64,000 bases of DNA from Juglans regia (GCF_001411555.2 NC_049908.1:29116724-29180723), one strand, 5' to 3'; shown: positions 11,523 through 23,659, numbered from the stretch's first letter. Notes: a model not told the origin generated them from the letters alone. Numbers and translations: made by a program.

Positions 11523-12366
11523 TCAGCTCAAAAAAACAAGCAGCAAGCTGAATAACAAAGCAACCATGTAGTTAACCATGATGTTGGGAACCAAAGAAGC
11601 AACACCAGAAAAGTTTCCAGTCGATGTGTTGGTGCTCAAGATCACCACTATCCAGTCATCCTCAGAGGCAATCCCGGCACCGGTGTAGCTGGAATCATTA
11701 AGATACTTTGCATATTGAGAATTCGTGTAGTTGGAAAGTACTAAAGTTGGGTCTAATTTGGGTACACAAACAGGCATTAGGACCCCATCTACAGTGTTGT
11801 TGACATTTATGTGGCACGAGTGCAGGAGCTTGTTGAAGTTGCTGAACTTGGGGGTGGTGCCGGGAGCAAAGCTGTAATCAGAGGCGTTGTCGCAAGGTAG
11901 ATCCTCTAATTGATCGGCGATTTCATCAGCTAGGCACCCTGCATTGTCGTTCTCAGTGAATTCGGGGAGATTTAGTGATTGCCTGTAACTGTTAATGCCT
12001 TGGAAGAGTGTGTCGTCTTCATCTGCATGCAGATGTGTAGAAATTGCATTGATTATAGCCCAACGTTAAAGCAAAGATGATGAGTAATAATACATCAGAC
12101 TCTAGCAATTTAATTGGTATTATAATTTTCTTTGTGGCTCTTAAACTACCTACCAACTTTATTACTTTCACGAGGTAATCAATTCTGGTGCAATTAGTAC
12201 TAATTGACAGAACAAATGGAAATCTTCGAACATTTATTAAACTTTAGAAAAGCTATTGAGCGAGAGATCAGAGATTACCATCACAAAGTACTGGATCAGA
12301 AAGAAAGATAACGCCATGAATTAGGACGAGCAAAAGGAGGGAGAGGCCAAGTTTAACGAAGGCCAT
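11523..12366 (-). CDS. GPI-anchored secreted glycoprotein, paralogue 1
   Basis: Two exons on the complement, 12366..12279 and 12022..11523, with GT/AG junctions; 195 aa. Residues 1-28 form a signal peptide (MAFVKLGLSLLLLVLIHG then a polar cleavage region). The ectodomain carries the conserved blocks FQGINSYRQSLNLPEFTEND, GCLADEIADQ, CHINVNNT and PVCVPKLDPTLVLSNYT. The C-terminus is a hydrophobic tail (YMVALLFSLLLVFLS) as in GPI-anchored precursors. It resembles the plant family annotated as uncharacterized GPI-anchored protein At5g19230/At3g06035; the biochemical role is unknown. Several N-x-S/T sites point to glycosylation at the cell surface. It is a tandem paralogue of the gene at 13965-14839 in the same orientation. 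The start was chosen because it gives the signal peptide and a correct splice phase. Confidence 0.87.
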
Positions 12367-12407
12367 GGTTCAGTAGTGTCAACGAAAGAGCTAGCCTGAC
12401 GAGGGCG

Positions 12408-12414
12408 ATTTATA
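12408..12414 (-). promoter_or_regulatory. TATA-like box of GPI-protein gene 1
   Basis: The complement reads TATAAAT about 42 bp upstream of the ATG at 12366. This would leave a very short leader (about 15 nt). Confidence 0.35.
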
Positions 12415-12441
12415 CAAACTCAAGAAGAGAATAAACAAAAG

Positions 12442-13960
12442 ATGAGTGTTGGAGATGATTGGTATTGGAATGTCTTATGTCTGCCTTTTCTGGGTTGCTT
12501 TAATTGCGTGTCAAGGTGGTTCTCCTGGTGCTATATCTTTTTTGTTTCGTCATGTATAATTGCAGGCCAAAGTGAGAGTTTTCAAGGCGGAAGCTATCTC
12601 GACTCGGAAACTTTTGCTGTATATCGTTGTTCTTTGGTAAAGACTGAACTGAAGTAGCTTTGACAACAATAGCAACCAAATGCGAAAAAATATCGGGTTA
12701 TCAAAGCGATATCAATTATATTTTAATAATATTTTATCATGTCAACTCAGTTCATCATCAACGCATCCTAAGCCAACCTCACTCACGAGATGAAGTGTTG
12801 CATACTTCATGGATAGATTCTTCAAGTTGAGCGTAAAGTGCTGCACACTTGTGCATAGAGAGACTTCTAGCAGGAGCCATATGTCAGGCGACAGCTATGC
12901 ACTACACTACCTGCGACGTCCGTCCGTACTGTTTGTTGCCTTCTCAAAAGCCATCACCTCTTTCAACAAAATTCATAGTATTCTCCAAACTATTCCCCTT
13001 TCAACAGAATTCCTACGGCCTATTATATCCAAGGTTTTTTCACTGCTTTTAATCGAATTAAATAGAATAAATTTAAGAGTAATATTACGTACAATCGTGA
13101 AGTACACAAGCATCACAAGCACCGTACAGTCATTTTGAAATAAAGATTAAAATTTTTTTTATGTGAATTCTATATTTTTTTACTTTTTTTCAAAATGATT
13201 GTACGTACTCACGACTACAACTTTCATTTCTCTAAATTCAAACCTTGAAAATCCGAAACGTGTTTGGAAAGCATTCATATGCATGGCCACAGTAAGTGAA
13301 TTATATTGGGGTTAATTTCCGGTGGACACGGTCCTTTCATAACGATGGAGCCCTGTGTGAGTGAATGCCAGGCACCCTGTTGTTTTTGAATTCAACTACT
13401 GATCGTATGATCATCGAATATATTTATATCCTGAATTTCGTAATTACAAGGAATTAAATTTATTCACTTTATTTATAAAATTTCATAATTCTTTGAAAAA
13501 ACAGAATCCCAATTTGCCCAAGACAAATAACATGATGGGCAGAGCACTCGCTCAGTTGAAATCAACTGAGTAACATCAATCACCTCAAAACACCCCATCT
13601 CAGAGCGAAATTTCTTAAGCTTTAAACACTCCATTTGCATTTCATCCACTGTTTGATGTTTTTCATCTAAACTAAAATAGCCCAAATTAAAACCAAGCCA
13701 TCTTAGTATTTTCTATGTTTTCTCCCTGGAAATTAACCAGTTCGCCATTGACCAACGAAATCCACGACTGTGACACGAGAATCCACACCGACATGCCCTG
13801 CAACGTATATAATACTGTGCTGCTTATCTCACACATCTAGCTTGATCACTTTCCGACACACCTCATAAGGGAAAATAGTCACAAGAGAATGTAGCAAATC
13901 ACAATTTACACAACCAGAAACCGCATAAACATATAACCCCCCGCGGGGAGTGAACAGAGC
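12442..13960. other. spacer between the two GPI-protein genes
   Basis: No gene is supported; short frames here lack recognisable domains. It contains one family C MITE (13078-13238) and the 3' flank of paralogue 2. Confidence 0.4.
13078..13238 (+). repeat. MITE family C, copy 1
   Basis: The left end AGAGTAATATTACGTACAATCGTG is roughly mirrored at the right end (...GTACTCACGACTACAAC...TTTCTCT). A second copy is at 37113-37292. The arms flank a 'tcattttgaaa ... tttcaaaatga' inner palindrome. Confidence 0.55.
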
Positions 13961-13964
13961 AATT

Positions 13965-14839
13965 TCAGTTTGCAAAGAGGAAAAACAACCCCAACCCCAA
14001 CAACGAAGACACCATGTAGTGACCAAAACCGACCTTTGGAACCAAAGAGAGAGCCCCAGAAAAACTTCCTGTCGGGGTGTTTGTTGTCAAAACGACCACC
14101 ATCCAATTATCCTCAGAACCAACCCCGACTCCAGTATACTTGGAATTGTTTAGATACTTTGCTAATGCTGTGTGCGTATAGTTAGTAAGCACAAGAGTTG
14201 GGACCAAATCGGGCACACAAACGGGCATTATGGTTGCGTCTGCCGTGGAGTTGGCGTTGATTTTGCACTTGTCTAAGTGCTTGGGGAGATCGGAAAGTCG
14301 AGTGTTGGAGCTTGGAACAATGCTGGCGCCATTGGTGGTGCTGGTGCAAGACTCATCCTCTAATTCGTCGGCAATTTCATCGGCGAGGCAATCTGCTTTC
14401 CCATTTTTTACGAGGGGCGGCTGTTTTGCCGCTTGCCTGAAACTGTTAATGCCCTGAAGAAGATTGTCTTCATTCTCTGTGCAAATAAAATGATAATAGA
14501 AGACCTCAGGCAATTAGAAGGCATGCATGTAAACTATTATTGTCATGCACTTAATTTGTTGATCTGAGCTTTAATAAAATGAAAAAGTAAAGAAGTCTAG
14601 TCTGAACATAATAAACATAATTGTATATGAAGAAGGGGTAGTTTTAATTACTCAGATTATATCAAGAAGGAAGTTATATAAGATCCTCATAACAACTCAA
14701 TTAATATCATAACAACTACTAACCCAGAAGCTGAGAGAAAGAGAGAGTAAATACCATTACAGTGCACTGGGCGAGAAAGCAAAGCAAAGACATGAACAAG
14801 CACAAAGAGGAGAAGACTAATTAGTTTGGGAGAGGCCAT
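13965..14839 (-). CDS. GPI-anchored secreted glycoprotein, paralogue 2
   Basis: Two exons on the complement, 14839..14755 and 14476..13965; 198 aa. Signal peptide MASPKLISLLLFVLVHVFAL followed by SRPVHC. The ectodomain shares blocks with paralogue 1: NLLQGINSFRQ, DCLADEIADELED, CKINANSTADATIMPVCVPDL, VLTNYT and GSEDNW. It ends in a hydrophobic C-terminus (VSSLLGLGLFFLFAN), the usual GPI-attachment signal. Intron position and phase are identical to paralogue 1, so this pair arose by tandem gene duplication. Same family as plant At5g19230/At3g06035-type proteins, function not established. Expected at the outer face of the plasma membrane or in the wall. Confidence 0.88.
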
Positions 14840-14849
14840 GGGTTCAGAG

Positions 14850-15208
14850 CCGAAAAAGATCAGAAGAGTGCAGTAGAGAAGGGAGAAAGAAGAGATAGCT
14901 AGGCTTGTGGTTAAGTGTATAGATGGTCTCTTCGTTGAGGTATTGAATGAATTGAGCGTGGATTGCCTAGTTTTTGAAAGAGGTTCCAGGTGCCACTTCG
15001 TGTGCCTGATACATAATGGCCAATTTGACAGCTATAAATTGCTTCGTATGGCACGTGGCCGGCATGCAAAGCGCCACTACCCATATCATGTATGTTTGAT
15101 AAGTCGTGGGATAAGTAGGGATCCTGTATTTCCGTGTATTTTTCCTCGTCTGAAGTGTTCAGTGAGAAGAAAGTTTCGTAAAAGACGCACCGAGAAAAAG
15201 TGAAAAGA

Positions 15209-15249
<41 letters not shown>

Positions 15250-15564
15250 GGTAGGGGGAGATCGAACAGTTTTGACCAACAAAAACAGAAAACAAACCAG
15301 GAATTAATATTGGATTCGAGCCCCAGATCCGATGAATAGGCACAATAATATTCTAATCCTTGGTGACACAAAGAAACCTTAAACTAATGGAAATATGGAG
15401 GTTGAGAGCTTTACTTAGAAGCTTGATGGTGGATCTTTGAAAGTGGTAAAATCTTGTGGCCAAGTATAATGTTAATGGCAACAAAAGATGATGAGTTTGA
15501 ATGGGGTAGCTAGGAAGATTCCGCTGCTAGACATTATTGAAACGTTCAATCCAATAACTATCGA
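14850..15564. other. upstream region of paralogue 2 with microsatellite
   Basis: Probable promoter of the GPI-protein gene, followed by an (AT)18 microsatellite at 15211-15246. Frames that cross the microsatellite are artefacts of the repeat. Confidence 0.4.
15211..15246. repeat. (AT)n microsatellite
   Basis: Uninterrupted AT dinucleotide run of 36 bases. Similar but shorter runs occur at about 21031-21052, 23623-23646, 28492-28514 and 29515-29537. Confidence 0.9.
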
Positions 15565-15897
15565 TTGAAGCTTCCCAAGTCGTATTCAAATGTCCAATGT
15601 GTACAACTTCCAAAGTTTTGTTGTCCCATTGATGGGATAGATATTCATGAGATGGGGATTGAATTCGAGGCTGAGTTTTCTACAAATCTGGAGAGTGGAG
15701 ATCAGAATGATGCAGGTCAAGTTGCCTTTGAATTCTTAAGAAAATTGGCACCTGATTTTGATGGTGTCCGGACGAGGTCTCAGACACGAATTGACGAGCC
15801 TGTAGATCAGAAATATTATAGAATGGATCAGAAGACTGTCTTTGTGGATGAAACTAAGATTGCCTTTGGTTGCAAGACTCAGCTGTGCTCAGTTTAA
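15565..15897 (+). CDS. hypothetical 110-aa ORF
   Basis: An uninterrupted reading frame with a mixed, protein-like composition (acidic middle, FEFLRKLAPDFDGVRTRSQT). I do not recognise a family. It stops immediately before a family B MITE, and its last codons overlap that element's edge. There is no obvious promoter and the upstream frame is closed. It could be an exon fragment or a piece of a retroelement polyprotein; chance is also possible. Confidence 0.2.
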   Translation: MKLPKSYSNVQCVQLPKFCCPIDGIDIHEMGIEFEAEFSTNLESGDQNDAGQVAFEFLRKLAPDFDGVRTRSQTRIDEPVDQKYYRMDQKTVFVDETKIAFGCKTQLCSV

Positions 15898-16192
15898 TTT
15901 TAACCTGAATCTAATCCAAATACTCAATTCTTAAATTACTAAACTCATTTCAACTCAAAACCTTCTTACACATGTGACCCACAATTTTTTTCAAGTTAAC
16001 ACATCTTTATACGTGAGACCCACAACCTTTTTCAACTTCTCATAAAAAGTACGAAACTCATCTTAACATCCAAACATACTTTAAACTCAGTTTAGATGGG
16101 CTCCACATAAATCACTCCCTCCACTACTCAACTCACTACTAATTATAAAGAATTGAACTCAACTTAACTCAGCTCAACATCTAAACGCAGCC
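15895..16192 (-). repeat. MITE family B, copy 2
   Basis: Reverse-orientation copy of the family seen at 566-1099 and 51274-51600. It ends AACATCTAAACGCAGCCT, the mirror of GGCTGCATTTGGATG. It lacks the family A insertion present in copy 1. Confidence 0.6.
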
Positions 16193-16449
16193 TAAGACAT
16201 TAATTAACAGGCCATGTACTGGCATGTATTCTAAGTCAAAGTTCAAAGTGCTTTCATGTAATGTCCTGGTTTCTGATGGGTTTGACAGTTACTTTTTATC
16301 ACTTAAAATCATGTCCTCACAATATAAATGATATTTCTAAATACTCCATAAACATAAAATTCAATCCATCTCTTATAATGCAAATCATATCTCTACCAAT
16401 TCCCAAACAAAACACAAACTTATCCATTGAGTTCAACCATATAAATTCC

Positions 16450-17600
16450 TTTACAAGGTCTTCCTTAATTAATCATAACATAAAAACCAAAATTCGTAAG
16501 TCTTCATACAAAACATTACACATACTAAAATCCAAATATTCATAAGATGACTCTCTAATAATGAAAGTACCCTTAGGTATTCAACTTCTCACAACCAGCC
16601 AATCTTGCCAAAACTTCTATTCCTGATCACTAAGCATATCGTCTAAATCATTTGAAAAATATTATGAAAATAATGTGAGAGTTTTCAATAACTCAGTAAG
16701 CAGATAACATGTACCAATATGCAAACATGAGCCTTTACAGAGTACAATATGTAGAATAAAAACATCTTTCAGAATTAGCATGCAGAACCAGACATGTTTT
16801 GAAATGTAATGGAGCGATGATTTTAAAACACATAAAACCTATAGTACTTTGGCATAATGAAATTAAGCATCATCATCACATCAAAACAGAGCATCTCACA
16901 AAGTAGAGACCATGTCTACCCCCGTGGTAAGGTTGTGCTATCCCTGGTGGCCAAACCAGATAGAGACAAAGGTGAATATTCTCCTTATTATTCTCAAAAC
17001 TCCGAGTGTGCACATAAGAAATAATACATAAAATTACTTTGTTTCCGAAGTGGGTGCACTCAGAGACAGAAGTTGGTACCAATCCAAACAGAGCAGAGCA
17101 GAGTAGAATATAGCAGATACATAGTCAGATACAAAATCAGTACACCATGTCAAAGATTTTCAGATGCCATATCAAAACAAAACAGATTATCGAAACATAT
17201 TCAGATCATTCTCACATACTCAAAATAAAAGTCAGAGCATCTTTCTAACCAATGTATAGATTTTTAGATTTTCAATATTGCTCTTTTTCACATTTTAGAG
17301 ACAGCATGACAAAATAAAGCTCATATCTACACAATACATATCAGAAAACATTTTCTCTCTCTCATATAGATTTCATGAATAATGTAAATAAACGACTGAT
17401 GTTGTTTTTCTCAAGTTCTCATTTCATAACAAAACATGCAAATTTTTTAGAAATCAACCTCAGTCTAAACAATTCATATAAAACTTAGCATAAGAATTCC
17501 GCTCACCTAGACTTTTTAATTTTTCTGAATCTTTCCACAATCGTACCGAATGAATACCAATCATCACCTATATAGAATACTAAGCGTTACTAAACTTTTA
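16450..17600 (-). repeat. degenerate dispersed repeat, copy 1
   Basis: It shares blocks with the opposite strand of 25700-26460. One is GGTTTGGCCACnAnnGATAGCACAACC; another is ACTTACT..TTGAGTT(A/G)TTGA(A/T)AACTC, in the same order and at similar spacing. No coding domain is visible. It could be the LTR or untranslated part of a retroelement that I cannot classify. Confidence 0.4.
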
Positions 17601-18310
17601 AAATAATTGCTAAAACTCTCTATCTACTTAAATTCATACTACAGAAAAAGCTTTCATAACTATCTAAAATCTAATAAATACTATTATTATTAAATATATA
17701 TATATATATATATTCTATTATGATATAATATTTATCAAATATGGAAAAACAACCTAAGTGGATTCTGAAAATTAACTTAATCATATTTAAAGCTCGAATC
17801 GTTGTAAACTATTATTCAAACGATAATTTAATTCAATAAAATAAAGTCCGTTAAATATGGTTAATATAATTTTTTGTAAAATACAACAAAACCAATTTAA
17901 ACAGAAACGCTCATATGAAGTCAGCTTATTAAAAATATTCCAACAATTTCTTAAATATAATAGCCAGTCTACAATTACAATTTATAACATAATAAAATAC
18001 TTATATCAAATTCAAATAATATAAACAACAGAAAATCACTACTATTCAACTCATCTCATCTCAGCTCATCTCAACTCATCTCATTACTATTCATTACTAT
18101 TCAACAACTTTAACTAACAAATCTCACTACTATTCACAACTCATCTCATTACTATTCATAATCCATCTCAACTCATCTCAAGTCATCTCAACTCATCTTC
18201 GAATCCAAACGTCTCCTTAAGTAAGATAAACTTAAATCGGTTTTAAAGCATTTAGAATAAACTTAAAATCTAATCATTTATTAATGAAATTAGCTGTGAA
18301 ATATTTAATA
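17601..18310. other. AT-rich with a CATCTCAACT-rich repeat block
   Basis: About 18040-18212 consists of irregular repeats of ctcatctcaact and actattcattactattca and ends GAATCCAAACG, resembling one arm of family A/B MITEs. No gene is seen. Confidence 0.4.
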
Positions 18311-19550
18311 ATTTAATTTAAATGCATAAATGTAAATTCTTATACTTCAAACAAAGACCACTTAAAACAATTTTAATATAAAAATCAATATATAAGGACA
18401 TTTTGAAAAATAAACATGAGCATGGCTTAGTAAGGTTGGGTACAAGAAGTAATGTACGTGAAATAAACAAAAGAAAGAACCCTGGACCAAAATAAAAATG
18501 TGCAACACAGAGGCATACTCCCCTACAGAGGAGGCCAGGGACGACGGAAGTGGTGGCTGGCTGTATCGACGGTGTACGACGTGGCTGAAGAGCACTGAGA
18601 GAGAGAGAGTGTGTGTTTGAAAAAAGGAGATAGAGTTCGAGAGATGGGCAGGGGGCTGAGAATGCACCATGCGTATGTTGGGGGGGGGGGGGGGCTTGGC
18701 CCGTGCAGAAAAGGTGATGGTAGGGGTTGGCCGGGGTCGACGGTGGAGCACAACGGTGATAACAAGGTGCAGAACCTCGTGAGATGCCGATGGAGGGGTG
18801 GCTTGGTGGAGGATTTGAGCAAGAACTTGCTCTGTTTTTTTTAACAAAACAGGGGCTAACTTCAACGTGGTTCCCAATGGTTGGCATCATGAGTGTGGTG
18901 CAGGTATGGTGGTTCGCATCGTGGCTGTGGCGATTGAGCAGAGATTGTCGTCCTGGTTGCTTGTGGTTCGTCTGGGTCCGTGGTGATGCGGCGTGGAGGT
19001 TCTACCGTAGAGGACGAACAACGGCAGTGGAGGTGAGGCTGGGTTTGCATGGTTGTTTGTAAAATAAAAGTATTTATTTTATATATATAATGTGATATTA
19101 TATAAACTACGCATCTTTTTAAATGAGGGTTAAAAATAATTAAATCGAAATAGTCACACAGTAAATATAAAATTTATACTATTATAACGACTTCTCTCTG
19201 ACATTATTCTTAATAGAATGGGTGGGTTTATGCGCATCGCTGGGAGCTCCAGCTCATTTTCTGTTTTTTTATTTTTTTTACTTTTTTGTACATGATTTTT
19301 TTAATATTTTTAAATATATTTAAAAAAAATTACAACATTTTTAAAAAAATATTTACTTAATCATGAAATTAAAAAAAATAAAAAAACTAAAAAAAAAAAT
19401 ACCTACGGGATCTCCCATCAGTGAGCATAGCTAACTGCATTCATTAATAGAATTGGAGGTGACGTGCTGCCATGGAAGGAACCAAAGACTTGCTTTCCCC
19501 TTTAAATAAGGAACCAATTAAATAAATACTTGGTCTTTGACGAGTTTGTA
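18311..19550. other. locally GC-rich segment, no supported gene
   Basis: 18480-19060 is richer in G than its surroundings and contains a 15-base G run (18680-18694). Open frames exist on both strands, but they overlap each other and are proline- or low-complexity-rich with no domain. 19061-19550 is AT-rich. From about 19440 it carries a segment (acgtgctgccatggaagg...) that recurs at about 23985 and 36745 and marks a DC1-unit boundary. Confidence 0.35.
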
Positions 19551-19551
19551 T

Positions 19552-19747
19552 GTTTGGATAATTTGATAGGTTTGGAAAGTGGGATGAAATATTTTATCTT
19601 ATTATTATAATTTTTTTAAAATTTTTATATAAAATATAATAAATAATTTAATTTTTTTAAATTTTAAAATAATAATAATATTAAAAAATAATATTTCAAA
19701 CTTCATCTAAAATAAAATAAAAAAAAAATTTATCTCACTATCCAAAG
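19552..19747 (+). repeat. MITE family A copy
   Basis: Starts GTTTGGATAATTTGATAGG and ends ATCTCACTATCCAAAG, with the family core between. Confidence 0.55.
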
Positions 19748-19780
19748 TAGATGAAAATTTTATAAATAGTAATGATATGA

Positions 19781-19970
19781 TTTGGATGTAGAAATCGCTT
19801 CATCTCATCATATTATTACAATTTTTTTAAATTTTCATACAAAATATAATATACAATTCAACTTTTTCAAATTCTAAATAATAATAATATTAAAAAATAA
19901 TATTTTATTTAACTTATTTAAAATCATCACATCTCATCTTATCTCATCTCATGTCACTATCTAAACGAGC
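19781..19970 (+). repeat. MITE family A copy (duplicated with unit 1)
   Basis: Starts TTTGGATGTAGAAATCG and ends CACTATCTAAACGAGCCC. Its counterpart in unit 2 is at 27183-27373, so the insertion predates the duplication. Confidence 0.6.
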
Positions 19971-20384
19971 CCTAGACTAGATGTGAATATTATAAATAGT
20001 AATGATATGATTTGTGAATAATAGTAAAATAGTTTGAGTTAAAATATTTTATTAATTCTAGGGATGAGATGTAAAAAATTGAATAAAAATACTATAAAGT
20101 TAAAATATTGTTAGAATATAATTTTTTAATATTACTTTTATTTTGAAATTTAAAAAAATAGTATTATTTTTTTGTTTTGTTTAAAATTTTATGAAATTTT
20201 TAATAATTAAGTAATAATTAGATGAAAATATTGAAGATTTGAAATTTAAAAGTATTTTTATTTGAGTGATTCTTTATCTCACCTCCCAAAGAAACGATAA
20301 TCAACGGATGACTCTAACCTTTACGTCTAGTTTGGGAGTTAAGGTATTCTTAAGTATTTTTAGGAAATAAGATTATTTGCAACA

Positions 20385-20675
20385 CTATTTTCTTTTTGCG
20401 ACACTGGACTCTAGTCGCTAAGAGGGCATTCTCCTACCATTGGAGTATCTTTTGCGTCGAAGTTATCAGCCTTTAGTATTGACAAATATCGTCACAAAAG
20501 AATTATTTGCATTGATATTTTATTTTTAAGCGAAAAAATTTTTGAAACTCAATATTATTGACCATCTTGCGTCGATTTTCAAGCGACACTAAAAAATAAT
20601 TTTGTGGGTGTTTTGCAACATTTTAAATGATGCAAAAAGCTTTTTTTTTTTTGGTAGTGATATAAAATTTTGTCG
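20385..20675. repeat. repeat with GGTAGTG end, copy 1
   Basis: A 290-bp block containing several gcgac/gcaac motifs (cttgcgtcgattttcaagcgac) and ending in a T run followed by GGTAGTGA. The same block is present in unit 2 at about 27800-28113. The GGTAGTG end, complementary to CACTACC, hints at a small CACTA-type transposon, but the other terminus is not clear. Confidence 0.4.
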
Positions 20676-21741
20676 TTCATTTTTCTTCTAGTCGTACAAT
20701 TTGTTTCTTCAAGATCGCTAGGAAAACAATCAGATCATTTTTTCCTTTAATTTTTTATGAGCATTTTTTCAGACTTCAATAATAAAATTAATTTTTCACT
20801 CTCCTCTATATATTAGCTAGGCATGATGTCACCACTGATCTCTTAGCTCCATCTAAAAAAGCAACAAAATAGCGCATTGTTTATATAAATTAAGGATTAA
20901 TTTTGTTTTCACTAAATTACAACTAACTTGGATCATTATTTAAAAATAAAAAACAACATATCATATATATTTTGGGTGATATAATCAACAAAGAACCTAA
21001 AAAGAAAAAAGAGTACTGTATGTGAACGCTATATATATATATATATATATATTTATTTATATATATACACACACACATATAATTAATATATATGGATTTA
21101 ATATTCATCGATTGATAAAATCAGAGTCAATATAAAAAAGATCGAAGTGACATTCTTTTTTCTATATCAGTTTATTGGCGCCCATCAAATATTTATTACG
21201 TTGATTACGAAAGAAGTAATAATTCTTAATTGAAAAAATAATATTATTTATCATCACGGCCATATCATTATCAATGGATGTATAATAAATTAGCTAAATA
21301 TATAATATATAGATAATAAATAATTACATCATGAGTAAATAATAAAAAATAATAATGAGAAGAATGATGAATAATAGTACTCCTCAAATCAGAAATTAAG
21401 AATCAAAGACAGCCGTAAGTAACATAATTCAATATTAATATAATATATAATTATGAGATCAACAAGACTGAGACCAAGATCATCATGAAAAGGTAATTAA
21501 AACACAATAATTAAATAAATAGTACTATATATTGATTTAGAACCATCCATGCATGAGATCATCATGACTTACGATTGAATTAATGTCTAAAATCCAAATT
21601 GCAGTCTTTCAGCGCCTGATCATGAATAACCTCATGGAGGATTTTATTCACCCCAAGACAGAGTGTAGATGGCGGATGCTAGCTGCATGCATGCGTCCAA
21701 TTTCAATCTGGTAGATGCTTGTGCGCAGCTATATATATATG

Positions 21742-23268
21742 TCATTTCTTCATTTTCCTCAAACAATCATGATCGAGAATGAAATCACACTTGACACATA
21801 CGAAGATCAATGAATCGGAAGATTCACCACAAGAGTGACATTTAGGATGATCCGTGGTCCTCTCAACCAAAGTGAGAGGATGCTCGTGGACGTCGTATGT
21901 GAAAGTGCGCCCAAACTTGATACGTGGATGGTCCCCCAGAATACATTTTGGGTGAGCAGCAAAGCGGAGATCTGCACAATAGTAGAACCAATGCTTCGGA
22001 TCTCGGTTTTTCTCGCAAATATCACAGTAATACTCACCAGAGTCATCCTCAACGGTGTAAGAGAGTATGAAGGGTTGCTCATAGGGCCCATATTTTGTGG
22101 TACGCGGTAGTGTAGCGCATTCCAAGTCCATAGAAAATTCACAATCAGCACAACGTATGATCAACAGACTTCTAAATTTTCCACAGGAGGTACATTCGCC
22201 GGAATCTGCATTGCCTGAGCTCAAAAGAAAAAGTGGGTGGTCATGACCCTCATGAGTAAATTTGGTTGGAATCAAACTACAAGGGACATCGAGCTGAAAG
22301 CGGCAGCCATCACAACTGTATACGAACCCATTACACAAACTTTCACAAGCATTACAACGAAAGATTTCAGGGCCATATTCATCCTGAGATTTGTTTGGGA
22401 GGAGGGTGAGCGGATGGTTATGGAGTGGGTGTAATTTTTTTCTGGGTAAATCAGCACAAGATTTGTGAAGAAAGAACTTGCATTGTAAACAACAATAATG
22501 CGGAGAGGAGAGATACTGCGCACACCCGTTGCATTTTTCATTGTTCTCTAGCTCCACTGCAAGCTTTAAGTGATGTTCATGCCATATATGTTTGATCTCT
22601 GTGACGATTTCAGCTTTTCCGTTTCCCGGGTTGATCTTGTCGACAATTTGAAACAATGGTTCAGTCGATTCATCTGGCCCAAGAAGGTGGGTCTCATTAG
22701 GCTGATCATCTTTCAATTCCGGGTCAAATGTTTCATTCCTGATGACCATGATTTTTGTAGCACAACGAGGATGTGCAGCAAAATCACAACTAGAGCAATA
22801 ATAAGCTTTGTATTTTGTGTCCACCTTTCTAACACAGAGTTGGCAAATTTCCCGATTCTCCGATTGGTTGAGCCGAGGAAAGTATTTGAGGTTCAGACTC
22901 AGAGGGTGGTTGTGACGTGTTACTTTGAGATTCAATGGAAAGAGAGCACATTGCGTGTGAATCATGAATGAGCAGGTGATACAAAAGTAGGACATGCATG
23001 GATTTCTTTTTTCACCACAAGTATCGCAAGTGAACGACAATGATCTTCGAAGGAGGCTCAAAGGATGGTCATGACTTTCAGCTTTTATGGTGAGCTCTAG
23101 CAAAGCGCATTTTGGATGAAGGTAAAATTCGCAGCTAGAACAATGATATACGTAGCCCTGCTTGCAGTTTTCACCGCAGTCATGGCAATTTTCCCATAAT
23201 CCTTTAGTGATCTCAAGGGTATGTTCCGGGTGCAACGGATGTTGCATCCCTCGGGGTCCAAGCTCCAT
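21742..23268 (-). CDS. DC1-domain zinc-binding protein, copy 1
   Basis: Single-exon gene, 508 aa, with about eight cysteine/histidine-rich C1 (DC1) repeats. Each has the pattern HxHPL...CxxC...YxCxxCxFxLHxxCA; clear repeats begin with HDHPLSLLRR, HNHPLSLNLK, HNHPLTLLPN, HDHPLFLL and HEHPLTLVER. The seventh (about residues 412-465) has CADLRF where CxxC is usual, so it lacks one zinc ligand. DC1 proteins are a large plant family, diacylglycerol/zinc-finger-like, often linked to stress or hormone responses; the exact function here is unknown. Start chosen at MELGPRGMQH; MQH seven codons later is the alternative. A TGTAG acceptor-like site just before the ATG suggests a 5'-UTR intron. It is close to identical to copy 2 at 34354-35845, and its stop after CLRKMKK shows the ancestral C-terminus. 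Confidence 0.9.
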   Translation of the reverse strand: MELGPRGMQHPLHPEHTLEITKGLWENCHDCGENCKQGYVYHCSSCEFYLHPKCALLELTIKAESHDHPLSLLRRSLSFTCDTCGEKRNPCMSYFCITCSFMIHTQCALFPLNLKVTRHNHPLSLNLKYFPRLNQSENREICQLCVRKVDTKYKAYYCSSCDFAAHPRCATKIMVIRNETFDPELKDDQPNETHLLGPDESTEPLFQIVDKINPGNGKAEIVTEIKHIWHEHHLKLAVELENNEKCNGCAQYLSSPHYCCLQCKFFLHKSCADLPRKKLHPLHNHPLTLLPNKSQDEYGPEIFRCNACESLCNGFVYSCDGCRFQLDVPCSLIPTKFTHEGHDHPLFLLSSGNADSGECTSCGKFRSLLIIRCADCEFSMDLECATLPRTTKYGPYEQPFILSYTVEDDSGEYYCDICEKNRDPKHWFYYCADLRFAAHPKCILGDHPRIKFGRTFTYDVHEHPLTLVERTTDHPKCHSCGESSDSLIFVCVKCDFILDHDCLRKMKK

Positions 23269-23389
23269 TAATTCCCTACATGATCAAAAGAAGACAATCA
23301 TTTTAAACTAAAAATCTTGCACATGCATGCTTTGAGTACAAATTAAAGTTTGAAATTTAAATAATATATAGCTAAACAGAACCCATGCA

Positions 23390-23560
23390 ACATCTTACAG
23401 AATATGACTTCCAACATGCAGTATGTTTCAGCATATATTACAATAATTCACAGAGAATATGAGAAAGATCGGACAGAAAAGAAATTAAGGGGAAAGAAAT
23501 CATACACAAATCAGATTTTGGCTTCAGAATTTAAATGAAAGCTTCCAATTTCGTTTCTGA
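23390..23560 (-). promoter_or_regulatory. upstream block of DC1 gene copy 1
   Basis: This 5'-flanking block (catcttacagaatatgactt... to ...cagattttggcttcag) is conserved at 35980-36120 before copy 2 and, more diverged, at 26525-26700 without a gene. Its conservation across three sites marks the DC1 promoter/leader region. Confidence 0.45.
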
Positions 23561-23610
23561 TAAAGGGAGGGAAGATTGGCACAAAACTCACATATTATTA
23601 ATGCTGCTAT

Positions 23611-23646
<36 letters not shown>

Positions 23647-23659
23647 GGAAGGAAAGAGT

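Noticed and set aside
18318..19062. Several long overlapping open frames on both strands
   Set aside because: They overlap each other, are proline/serine or G-run driven, and carry no domain; local base composition explains them.
21807..22971. Opposite-strand and out-of-frame ORFs in the DC1 genes (also 34405-35569)
   Set aside because: They duplicate exactly in both DC1 copies but have no domain; shadows of the DC1 frame.
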